DNA of 64,000 nt. Origin: Balneolaceae bacterium (GTDB lineage: Bacteria > Bacteroidota > Rhodothermia > Balneolales > Balneolaceae). The stretch spans positions 1-64,000 of the forward strand of contig JAFIFB010000045.1 in assembly GCA_020832285.1 (NCBI GenBank), given 5' to 3'. Positions 18,035-27,000 of the stretch are shown here, piece by piece. A model generated the notes under the pieces. It ran no database searches, was not told where the DNA came from, and worked only from the letters and a program-made list of their open reading frames with translations. Each line of letters starts with the position of its first letter. Within the stretch, counting starts at the first letter, position 1. The position numbers and the translations under genes were made by a program.

Positions 18035-18625
18035 GTGGAAAAAATACCCAACATACTCAGCGGCTTTCGAATGTTGATGGCCCCCGTTTTCCTGATTCTG
18101 TTTATCCAGGATGACATTTTGTGGCGGGGTTTAAGTCTTTTGGTTTTTCTGGTGGCTGCTCTTACGGATATTGCTGACGGATACTACGCACGCAGATATG
18201 AAGTACAAAGCGATTTTGGCATTTTTCTGGATCCGCTTGCTGACAAGTTTCTCACCTTTGCCGGATTTGTTTGTCTCCCCTTTCTCGACCCTCAGCAATT
18301 TCCATGGTGGGCTGTTGCTTTGATCGTTATCCGTGATGTAGCCATTACCAGCCTTCGGATTTATGCAAGCCGCCGCGGAATTGTCATGCAAACAAGAGTT
18401 ACAGCAAAAGCCAAAACCATTTTACAGATGGGTTTTCTGTATGTAGCACTTCTGTTTGGTTTTTTAATCCTTTTTGGCGGAAGCTTTGGCGAGCTGGTGA
18501 ATAACATCTATGCCACCAATCTCTTTTTTTGGGGCATGATGTGTGTTGTCGCCATTACCGTCTACTCTGGCATTGAGTATCTTTATGTGAATCGCGGCCT
18601 GTTCAGCATGGATCCTGCAGAATGA
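18035..18625 (+). CDS. pgsA: CDP-diacylglycerol--glycerol-3-phosphate 3-phosphatidyltransferase
   Basis: A 196-residue integral membrane enzyme that makes phosphatidylglycerol phosphate, the first committed step to PG and cardiolipin. The CDP-alcohol phosphatidyltransferase signature DIADGYYARRYEVQSDFGIF continues into LDPLADK and carries all the metal-binding aspartates. Five to six membrane segments are evident. The start is GTG. Its ATGA overlap with pgpA places the next two pathway steps in one transcript. Confidence 0.92.
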   Translation: MEKIPNILSGFRMLMAPVFLILFIQDDILWRGLSLLVFLVAALTDIADGYYARRYEVQSDFGIFLDPLADKFLTFAGFVCLPFLDPQQFPWWAVALIVIRDVAITSLRIYASRRGIVMQTRVTAKAKTILQMGFLYVALLFGFLILFGGSFGELVNNIYATNLFFWGMMCVVAITVYSGIEYLYVNRGLFSMDPAE

Positions 18626-19086
18626 AGAAAGTAAAAATCTGGACAGGTACTCTGTTTGGGGCCGGATTACTGCCGGCTGCACCCGGTACCTGGGGCAGTT
18701 TTTTCACCCTTCCGCTCATCTACCTTGCAAGCTGGCTGCATCCAGGTATTGGACTGATTGTTTTTTTGATTCTTACTATTTTCCTCTCACTCTGGAGTGC
18801 CCCGGAAAATGTAAAACAGTTTGGTGAAGATCCATCACAATTTGTAATGGATGAAAGTGCCGGCCAAACCGTGGTTTTTCTGACTGCCGGATTTCACTAC
18901 ACTCTCACCGAAGACCTTATCCTTCTGCTGGTCGGATTTCTCCTGTTCAGGATATTTGATGTGCTCAAACCGCTGGGTATAAAAACCCTTGAAAAGTTAA
19001 GCGGAAAGTACGGTATCCTGGCCGATGACCTTCTCGCCGGTTTATACGCATTAATCTGCCTCGAATTGTTGCTGCTTTTCATCTGA
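18622..19086 (+). CDS. pgpA: Phosphatidylglycerophosphatase A
   Basis: A 154-residue membrane phosphatase that removes the phosphate from PG-phosphate made by PgsA. Family landmarks are present: GLLPAAPGTWGS, DESAGQ, FDVLKPLGI and GILADDLLAGLYA. It overlaps pgsA by four bases (ATGA), which supports coupled synthesis. Confidence 0.9.
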   Translation: MKKVKIWTGTLFGAGLLPAAPGTWGSFFTLPLIYLASWLHPGIGLIVFLILTIFLSLWSAPENVKQFGEDPSQFVMDESAGQTVVFLTAGFHYTLTEDLILLLVGFLLFRIFDVLKPLGIKTLEKLSGKYGILADDLLAGLYALICLELLLLFI

Positions 19087-19891
19087 TTAATGTTCTGTCA
19101 AGATTAAATTGAAATTGCCGGGTTATTTGTCGGGTAAAAGTTTCTTTCTATCTCAAAGAAGTAATGAGGAGACCGGAGTGGGACCCAAAAACCGGACTTT
19201 TCCAGCATCTTTGATATGCCGCGAATTAGTCGCGATCAGAAAAAAATGGTTCCGAACTCTGACAGGTCCTCTAATTCTATATCACACGAAAAAACAAAGT
19301 CAGTTTTATCTTGTTATGTGCAATGATTCCAAGCCATGAAAGTTGGAGATCCCGATTCTTCGTTGGGCGAAATAACACAGCCTCTACTACGCGAAAGTCC
19401 ATACTTCAAAGAATTAGAACGTAATAATGCTTCGAACAACAGGCCGGGGCAAAGAGAGCACCGCCGGTGCTTTTCCGGTACCGACCGTTTCGGGGCGAAC
19501 GACACCCTGGGATGAAATCGAGCCCATTACACCCCGAGGTAAGTAGTTTTGAAAAAGCAACACAGTTTCGAGGGTTTTTCACTGAATTCCGGAATGGAAA
19601 ATCGTGGCAGAACTAATGCATTGGGGAAACCGAAGTGACTGCGAAGAGGCCTGAAAATGGGTTGATAAACCTGGCATTTAAATTGAACGCCAATTAAAAA
19701 GCGAAATAAATGTATAAAATGGTGTAATTCCCTTGCACTATTTCGTTGACTAAACAAAGGTGCATTCTTCATCAAGCTCAATCAGCGTATAGATTTCTCA
19801 CAAACATTTTGTATTTTTCTACTCTTTGACAAATGTCTGTAAAGATTATAGAAACTGGAAGTTTAATTAAAAAGTATCCGGGTGATTTTTC
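19087..19891. other. Unexplained 805-bp non-coding stretch
   Basis: No convincing gene lies here. The only frames are short and lack codon structure, for example about 56 codons from 19336. Local dyads are present: AGCACC-GCC-GGTGCT (19457-19471) and a CCGG...CCGG block at 19464-19478 that nearly matches 8211-8225. Composition is more G+C-rich than in other gaps (19300-19560). I looked for RNase P RNA, tmRNA and 6S landmarks on both strands and did not find them. It could be a decayed gene, a repeat element or an unrecognised RNA. The promoter of the 19892 gene probably lies near 19825-19870 (TTTGACA at 19826). Confidence 0.4.
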
Positions 19892-19984
19892 ATGCCAAGT
19901 GGAAAGAAAAGAAAACGTGCTAAAATTGCTAAACATAAAAGGAAGAAGCGTCTGCGAAAAAACAGACACAAGAAGAAAAAGTAA
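19892..19984 (+). CDS. 30-residue COX24/AURKAIP1-like basic peptide (ribosome-associated type)
   Basis: ATG at 19892 opens a 30-codon frame reading MPSGKKRKRAKIAKHKRKK then RLRKNRHKKKK. This is the widely conserved tiny basic protein of Bacteroidota-like bacteria, annotated as AURKAIP1/COX24-domain protein (related to a mitochondrial small-ribosomal-subunit protein). More than half the residues are Lys or Arg, as in small ribosomal proteins that bury in rRNA. A strong rho-independent terminator follows 19 bp after the stop. The family match is confident; the ribosomal role is inferred from the mitochondrial relatives. Confidence 0.85.
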   Translation: MPSGKKRKRAKIAKHKRKKRLRKNRHKKKK

Positions 19985-20002
19985 TTCTTCAGTTTATTTT
20001 TA

Positions 20003-20034
20003 AAAAAAAGGGCACGCATTGTGCCCTTTTTTTA
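20003..20034 (+). terminator. Rho-independent terminator
   Basis: GGGCAC-GCATT-GTGCCC (centre about 20018), flanked by an A-run on the left and a T-run on the right, so it can stop transcription from both sides. It closes the COX24-like gene on the plus strand and the 20070-20720 gene on the minus strand. Confidence 0.9.
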
Positions 20035-20069
20035 TTTCTGAGGATTTTTTGAAGTATAGCAGGCCTGTA

Positions 20070-20720
20070 TCATGCGGCATGAACAACCACACTTTCATCT
20101 GCAATTTTTATGATGCGGTTTGCTTTATAAAGCAGATGAGCCAGCTTTCTGCCAACATGCTCGTGAACTTCATTAAGGCTGTCAACCTCATCAAAGGTAA
20201 ACTGAAAGTAGGAAAGCAGATTGATCGCAGTAAGATATTTCCCATACTGATCTCCATCAATTTCGATATGCCATCGGGTAATGATGTCATCGGAAATGAG
20301 AAGTTCATTTACTTTTTTACTGGCACGATCCATCCATTCACTTGCCATCTGTATGCGGTAATTATCATCGTTATTTCCTGCTTGAGGCTGGCAGCGATCA
20401 ACATCAAAATGCCATACCAGCTCGATATCAATAGAAGGTACTACATTAACTTCTGTAAGCTGTTTATTTTTCAGCATGGGATGGCCATCCGTTCCGTTCA
20501 GTTCATTGGCAAGAGCGGCTTCCCTAAAGCTGTCCCAGTCAAAATTAATCGATAGATGAGTCAGGTGATTCGTGGAATCCTTCAGGTCAATCACAATTTC
20601 AAGCCCGGCTGCATTGATTTTGGCTTCTTCCCACGTTTTAAATTTCACAACATTAATATTTCTCTTGTTTAGTGAACCATTAATTTTATTCACAACTGAC
20701 TGAAAAATAGGATACTGCAT
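20070..20720 (-). CDS. Conserved hypothetical protein
   Basis: A 216-residue soluble protein, rich in Asp/Asn and His, with no signal peptide and no membrane helix. Alternating strands and helices (GLEIVIDLKDSTNHLTHLSINFDWDSF, IDIELVWHFDVDRCQP) suggest a compact alpha/beta fold. No family recognised. It is transcribed divergently from the rqcH-like gene across 52 bp. Codon use and length support a real gene. Confidence 0.6.
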   Translation of the reverse strand: MQYPIFQSVVNKINGSLNKRNINVVKFKTWEEAKINAAGLEIVIDLKDSTNHLTHLSINFDWDSFREAALANELNGTDGHPMLKNKQLTEVNVVPSIDIELVWHFDVDRCQPQAGNNDDNYRIQMASEWMDRASKKVNELLISDDIITRWHIEIDGDQYGKYLTAINLLSYFQFTFDEVDSLNEVHEHVGRKLAHLLYKANRIIKIADESVVVHAA

Positions 20721-20772
20721 ATTCTTAATTTAATTATTTATTCAAAATCCGGTTTTAAGTTTACTCGCTCAA

Positions 20773-22356
20773 ATGAATAATTTTTATGCTTTAATATATT
20801 TAACCCGAGAATTAAAAAACAGATGTATTGGAACTGAGTTTCATTTTAGTACATCGCCACACAAAAATGTCTGGGAGTCATACATCGGAAGGAATGGCAG
20901 CATGTCGCGTCTTATTTTCTCTTCGAATCCCAATGAAGCGGTTCTCTTTTCTGACCAGTACAGGCCAGTTAAACGATCTAATATTACCAAATTTTTCAAT
21001 GAGTTAACAGGAAAAAAAATTATCACAATTAACCTTGCTGAAAATGACCGATACATTACTTTAGAATACGATGATCGATTTGAACTTTTGTTTCAGGTTT
21101 TTGGAAATAAACCGAATATTTTTTTAATCCGGGATGATAAAATTATTGGCTCATTTAAATCACCTGAAGAACACATCGGTAAAACCCCGCCTAAACCACG
21201 GCCGGCCTCTTCTCCGCCTGCCGAATTCAAAGAGGGCTTATCCCCAAAAAAAGTGATCACCAAGACCAATCCAAAATTCCCGAGACATCTCATACCTGCC
21301 GTAACCGAACAGTACAATCTGGATCAAAAATCATCCGATGAAGTTCGAGAAATAACACTGATGTTAACTGAAGCTATGCTCAATGAAGCAGAGTTCCGTG
21401 TATTAAAAAATGGCAATCTCTGCCTGATTCCTCAACACCTGCTCCCGGTCGAAAATTTGAAAACTTTCGACGATATCAACGCGGCTATACGGTATGTCTA
21501 TTACGAAACCTCACGCGAGCGGCGATTATCTGCCCGAATTCAATCCGTTAAACCCAGGATCGAGACGGCCATTCGTAAAACAGAATCTGCTATCAGCCAG
21601 CTTGAAAAAGCCGACAAAGGCCTGGAACGCTCAGAAACCTATGAACAATTCGGCCATATCCTGATGGCTCATGCTCACCAGAAGCCGGAAGACCATTCCG
21701 GTACCATTACTCTTACCGATTTCTATAACGATAACAAACCGGTGGATATTCCCATAAAACCGAACAAAACCATTGCCGAAAATGCTCAGATCTATTACGA
21801 AAAATCGAACAAGGCAATACGTAATGTTGAAGAATCCCGGCGCAGGCTCACCGAAAACAAACAAAAATTCAAACAGCTTAAAAAACTGAAGAACTCGATG
21901 AATTCCATCGAAAAAGTGTATGAATTTGACGAATGGTTCAAAACCCACGAAAATGAGCTCGATGAACTGGGTATTCTATCAAAAAGCAAACAGGGCGATA
22001 CGGCCCCTTACCGAAAACTTAAAATCGATGGTTTCGAAGTATGGCTGGGCAAAAATGCCAGAAGTAATGATCATCTTACCACGGATGCCCATAAAGAAGA
22101 TGTGTGGATGCATGCCCGTGGTGTGAGCGGTTCGCACCTGGTCATACGTATGAATAATCACAAAGAAATGCCGCCAAAACCCGTATTATTAAAGGCAGCT
22201 GCGCTGGCTGCATGGAATTCCAAAGCGCGAGGTGCAGGACTTGCTCCTGTGATTGTCACAAAGCGTAAATATGTAACCAAACCCAAAGGCGCACCGGCAG
22301 GTACTGTTCGCGTACAGCGTGAAGACGTGGAGATGGTAAAACCTCAAAAATTTTAA
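20773..22356 (+). CDS. rqcH: NFACT-family ribosome quality-control protein (RqcH-like)
   Basis: A 527-residue NFACT protein. Bacterial RqcH binds stalled 50S-peptidyl-tRNA complexes and adds C-terminal alanine tails that mark the nascent chain for degradation. The N-terminal NFACT-N domain carries the D92-R93 pair (NDRYITL) needed for tailing in characterised members. A coiled-coil arm lies at about 255-400, and the NFACT-R domain at about 415-510 (DVWMHARGVSGSHLVIR). The old label fibronectin-binding protein is misleading. It is the first gene of the operon rqcH-aroK-aroB-tamB-rnr-30905. It is slightly shorter than typical RqcH. No RqcP gene is adjacent. Confidence 0.85.
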   Translation: MNNFYALIYLTRELKNRCIGTEFHFSTSPHKNVWESYIGRNGSMSRLIFSSNPNEAVLFSDQYRPVKRSNITKFFNELTGKKIITINLAENDRYITLEYDDRFELLFQVFGNKPNIFLIRDDKIIGSFKSPEEHIGKTPPKPRPASSPPAEFKEGLSPKKVITKTNPKFPRHLIPAVTEQYNLDQKSSDEVREITLMLTEAMLNEAEFRVLKNGNLCLIPQHLLPVENLKTFDDINAAIRYVYYETSRERRLSARIQSVKPRIETAIRKTESAISQLEKADKGLERSETYEQFGHILMAHAHQKPEDHSGTITLTDFYNDNKPVDIPIKPNKTIAENAQIYYEKSNKAIRNVEESRRRLTENKQKFKQLKKLKNSMNSIEKVYEFDEWFKTHENELDELGILSKSKQGDTAPYRKLKIDGFEVWLGKNARSNDHLTTDAHKEDVWMHARGVSGSHLVIRMNNHKEMPPKPVLLKAAALAAWNSKARGAGLAPVIVTKRKYVTKPKGAPAGTVRVQREDVEMVKPQKF

Positions 22357-22366
22357 TTGATTCCTT

Positions 22367-22924
22367 GTGAAAACCAAAGCTGATTCAGGCCATTCCTTTT
22401 TAAAATCACCCATCTTTCTTTGCGGAATGATGGGGTCTGGAAAATCGACTGTGGGAAAAGCACTTTCAGACATGCTAAGTATGCCCTTCTCCGATCTGGA
22501 CACACTCATTGTGAATCAAGAAGGAATATCCATCCCGGAAATATTTGAGAATAAGGGTGAAAGCGGTTTTCGTATGATTGAGCAGAAGCTGTTATTTCAG
22601 AACGCAAAGACAACCAAAGGGGTACTTGCTCTTGGAGGCGGTGCCCTTCAAAACCAGCAACTTGTGGATCATGTAAAATCATACGGCTGGCTTGTATTCC
22701 TTGAAGCTCCGTTGGAAGTACTCGTAAACCGGCTCAAATCTGGCAAAGGGCGTCCAATGCTCAATAAAACTGAAGTAAAAAACCTTGAAAATCGAATAGA
22801 AAACCTTTTGAAAGAGCGACTGCCTTACTATCATCAGGCACACATTATCATTCAAACCGGTTCATCAAGCCAAAAACATGTGGCCGAACAGATTGTAAAA
22901 AAAATGAAATCGTATGAAGCATAA
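22367..22924 (+). CDS. aroK: Shikimate kinase
   Basis: A 185-residue P-loop kinase that phosphorylates shikimate at O3 (step 5 of chorismate synthesis). It has Walker A GMMGSGKST (residues 20-28), the substrate-binding FSDLDTLI, GESGFR, the Walker B-like GGGAL, and the lid KGRPML. The start is GTG, 10 bp after the rqcH-like stop. It overlaps aroB by 11 bp, so two shikimate-pathway steps are translated together. Confidence 0.93.
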   Translation: MKTKADSGHSFLKSPIFLCGMMGSGKSTVGKALSDMLSMPFSDLDTLIVNQEGISIPEIFENKGESGFRMIEQKLLFQNAKTTKGVLALGGGALQNQQLVDHVKSYGWLVFLEAPLEVLVNRLKSGKGRPMLNKTEVKNLENRIENLLKERLPYYHQAHIIIQTGSSSQKHVAEQIVKKMKSYEA

Positions 22925-24035
22925 ACTCAGTATCCGGTCATCAGCCGGAACCTACCCGGCTTTTGCAGGTGAAAATATTCTCGAAGAAAGTCTGAACGAG
23001 GTTCTTGAAAATCACGTCAAAGACAAACTTTTTATACTGGCGGATGAAAATGTGCTCCGCCACCACCAGGAACACATTAAACATATAGCTTCTTCGATTG
23101 CCGGGGATATTCATCTCATTTCAATTCCCCGGGGGGAATCGAGCAAATCGGTCAAGTTCTGGTCCCGTTCGGTTGATTTTCTGCTCCAAAACGGAGCCAG
23201 GCGTAATACACCCCTTGTGGTAATAGGTGGTGGAGTGACGGGCGATCTGGGCGGATTTGTTGCTGCTACCACTCTGCGTGGCATGCCTCTTATTCACGTA
23301 CCCACCACTATTTTAGCGATGGTTGACAGCTCCATTGGGGGTAAAACCGGTATTAACCATCAAACCGGAAAAAATCTGATCGGATCGTTCTACCAGCCCA
23401 AAGCTGTGATTGCCGATACCGCATTTCTGCGTTCACTGCCCCGAAACGAATGGATCAACGGACTTAGCGAGATTTTGAAATACGGTGCCATCCACGATGG
23501 TAAAATCTTCAGTGAAGCGAAAATTTTTCTGAATGAACGAACGGACGACATTCCCCGTCAAAAACTAATTCCTTTAATCGCTAAATGCATCGGCATCAAA
23601 GCTGATATTGTGGAAAAAGATGAATTTGAAGCTGGTATTCGTGCGTTTTTGAATTTTGGGCATACTTTTGCCCACGCTCTTGAAAAAGCGTGTGATTTTG
23701 ATAAGATCAGCCACGGTGAAGCTGTTTTCCTCGGAATGCTTGCTGCTCATAAGCTATCAGCTGATCTGGGTGCCAATCTTCCCGGAAATGATCTTGATCC
23801 GTTTCGTAAACTATACAGCTACAGAGTATCCGAAGAAAGCTTATCTTGCAACGATTTAAATAAATTTATGCTTTCTGATAAAAAACGAACCGGAAAGCAC
23901 TTTACATTCGTTGTACTTGAAAAGTGGCAAAAACCGGCACTGAAAACAGTTAATGATCAACAGCTTATCAATAATGCCTGGAATGTTGTTTTTGAAGAAT
24001 TAAAAAGCTGCAGGCAAACAGACATCAACGCTTGA
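22914..24035 (+). CDS. aroB: 3-Dehydroquinate synthase
   Basis: A 373-residue NAD- and metal-dependent enzyme that converts DAHP to 3-dehydroquinate (step 2 of the shikimate pathway). Conserved blocks: GGGVTGDLGGFVA, PTTILAMVDSSIGGKTGIN, GLSEILKYG, FGHTFAHALE and SHGEAVFLGM, with the zinc-binding Glu and His residues. It starts inside aroK, and its TGA stop overlaps the TTG start of tamB (TTGA). Confidence 0.94.
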   Translation: MKHKLSIRSSAGTYPAFAGENILEESLNEVLENHVKDKLFILADENVLRHHQEHIKHIASSIAGDIHLISIPRGESSKSVKFWSRSVDFLLQNGARRNTPLVVIGGGVTGDLGGFVAATTLRGMPLIHVPTTILAMVDSSIGGKTGINHQTGKNLIGSFYQPKAVIADTAFLRSLPRNEWINGLSEILKYGAIHDGKIFSEAKIFLNERTDDIPRQKLIPLIAKCIGIKADIVEKDEFEAGIRAFLNFGHTFAHALEKACDFDKISHGEAVFLGMLAAHKLSADLGANLPGNDLDPFRKLYSYRVSEESLSCNDLNKFMLSDKKRTGKHFTFVVLEKWQKPALKTVNDQQLINNAWNVVFEELKSCRQTDINA

Positions 24036-27000
24036 TTCTACGTTTTATACATACCATCTGGAAGTTTTTCTGGCGCACATTTTTTGTGCTGATGGTTATG
24101 GGTATACTCTTGATAGGTATTGCAATTGGCCTGCTCCAGATTCCGCAGAGCAAAGATTATATAAAAAATGAAATAGAAACCACATTTAATGAGCAGTTTG
24201 AAGGCAGCCTTACAATCGGTAACATGAGCGGATTCCTGCCTTTCACAGCAAAAGCAGAAGCCGGCTACATCTATGCACCGGGGGACAGCCTTAGCCCGGT
24301 TCTCTCTTTCGAATCGGCCGAAATTAAAATAACCTGGTGGGAACTGATTCAGCGAAACCTGGTCATCTCCTCACTCGAAGTTACTTCGCCTTCTATTCAT
24401 ATCGGTTTTCTTGAGGATGATTTAGGGCTTTCCAAAGCTTTTCAACAAAAAGAACAGCAGCCACAATCCCCCATCCTTGATGAAGACGGCACACCAAGAC
24501 TGCTCACTCGAATAAGTATATTTGCACCTTCCATTTCTGTTATTGATGGGCAGGTTAATGTGGATAGCTCCGTTGAACTTCCTGAAAATTTACAACTTCC
24601 TTCTCCCCTTTTTGTCCAAAATCTGAATTTCACTGTTTTCCTGGAAGTAACCGATACAGAAATATTCTTTGATTTGCCCGACTTTATCGCAGAAATTCCC
24701 GATTCACCCTACGAATTTCTTGAGCTCAGAGGACAGTTTTACAACGATAATCGCTACTTCGAACTGAACCGGTTCCGTATTGGCACCGAACTGGGTAATG
24801 CCGATTTCAGTTTTGAAGCATCCCCTGTAAACATTTTCCGGGAAAATATTGCAGAACAGTTTAAAAATGCATCCTATCGGTTTCAGATAACGGAAAGCTC
24901 ATTCAAATCCGGTCTTGTTCGTCAGTTCACCGATGCCTATCCCGACTTTGAGAATGATCTTGAACTCGAACTCATCTCGGAAGGCACAGCTGAAAAATAT
25001 TATATTGACAAGCTTCAGGCCAATGTAGGAGAGTCGTCGGTTTTGATTTCGGCACAAGCCTACCAGCTTTTCAGCCCGGAATTCGCTTATTTTGCCCGGC
25101 TTGAAAATGTTGTGATTCATCCAGAGAAACTGGATTGGATCTCGAACACTTATTTTGATGGCCAGTATGATCTTGAACGCTACCAGCTCAGCACGATACG
25201 TGGTGAACTGATGGGTGATTATACTGCACTGACCACCGATTTCAGAGCAGAAACACAGGCCGGTTCTTTATTTCTCAACGGCAGCCTTTCTTTTGATGAA
25301 CCCATCACCTATGACTTGTTTTTTGAAGTAGATTCGTTGGATATCACACCATTTCTGGCTGATACAGTTAATACCAGCATTATCCGCGGAAGCATTACTT
25401 TAGACGGCACTGGCACTGGTCAGGAAGCCAGTTTCACCAGCACCATCGACCTGGGCCAAAGCCAGATCTATGGCCACTATGCCGACTCCTTCATCGCAGA
25501 GCTGATATATGCATCTAACCAGTTCAATTATGACATCCGTGGCGGAGACACAGAATTGTTCTTCTCTGCCAGCGGACTTTACGGATTCGGAGACGGGCAA
25601 AAAACCCTGGTTACAGAAGGCGAGGTTCGAAACCTCGACATCAAAACGTTTTATCACGATTTCCACGCTGACACCACCAATTTCAATAGCACATTTTCCA
25701 CGAACCTGGAGTGGACCTCACAAGATGACCTTACCGGGCGTGTTAGTTTTGAAATAGCTCCATCCCTTATCAATACCGATACACTCCGCGCTCACCAGTT
25801 TTATGCAGATTTGCAGGACATCAATCAAGACTCCCGGCGGCTTAGGGTCACCAGTTCCTTTTTTGACGGTGAAATTACAGGCACTCTGCAACCGGAGCTT
25901 ATCCGGGATTATGCGAAATATTGGTCTGCCTATCTGAAAGAACGGGTCGGTGAAGAGTTCTTATTTAATCCGGACTATTTTGAATCGGAACCGGCTTCGG
26001 ACTGGGCCTTTTCCGATGGGGAAAACAGGACGATAGATGTTGCCGTAGACATGAATGTAAAAGATCTTTCCCTGTTTCGAAAATACGTTCCCGATCTGCC
26101 AGATCTGCAGAGCAGTGCCAGGTTCAGCGCATCCATCAACACATCACAGGAACGTTTTTTAATCACCGGAAGCTTGCTCGATGAAAGTTTTCGTTATGGT
26201 GATATTGCAGCAGAAAATTTCAATGCCGCTTTCACGGCCAGTTTCCGGCATGACAGCAAACTGAAAGAGTCGAGTACAGTAGACCTTCAGCTCAGCAGTG
26301 ATCAAACTGAAATTCGTGGTATTGAACTGAAAGACAGCTACCTCAACCTGACAATGAGAAATGACTCACTTGGGGTTGTACAGTACTTTGAACGTCTGGA
26401 AGATGATTTGCGAGTCGAATCTGCTTTCACCGGATTTTTAAGGCCTGATAAGTTTGAAGTGATTATTGATGAACTCTCTGCCGGAACTTCCGAATATGAC
26501 TGGTATGCTGAAGGGAACCCTGTCATAAGCTATACTGAGGGGAAAAAACTCAATATAGAGCAACTGGTTTTAATGAGTGATACCGACTATATCGAAATTC
26601 ACGGAACCTACAGCCCCGATCCCGATGATGTGGTAGAATACACTGTGAGAGAATTCAACCTTTCAAGAATTTCTGATCTGATTGGAGGTAGAATAAAATT
26701 TTCCGGAATTCTGAATGGAGATTTCAAAACACAAACTCTAACTCGAATTCCATCTATCGAAGGAAACATCAATTTTGAAGAGGTAAGAATTCAGGAGCGA
26801 CTGATCGGAGACATCAGTCTGAGCAGTGTGTTCAACTCAGAAACAAACCAGTTCGACACCGAAATTCATGTATTCACCGATCCGGAAAAATATTCCCGAT
26901 ACTATGAAAGAAACGACGGGATTGGCCAGGATCTGCTGCTTACAGGATATTTTAAGCTCCCTGATGCTGATATCGATCCCGATGAATATCTTTATTATTT

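Noticed and set aside
19087-19891. RNase P RNA, tmRNA or 6S RNA in the gene-free stretch
   Set aside because: None of the conserved core motifs (such as the RNase P AGGAAAGTCC block or the tmRNA 5' GGGG and 3' ACCA ends) was found on either strand.
20773-22356. Fibronectin-binding protein
   Set aside because: This is a historical misnomer; the NFACT-N Asp-Arg pair and the NFACT-R domain point to RqcH-type ribosome quality control.
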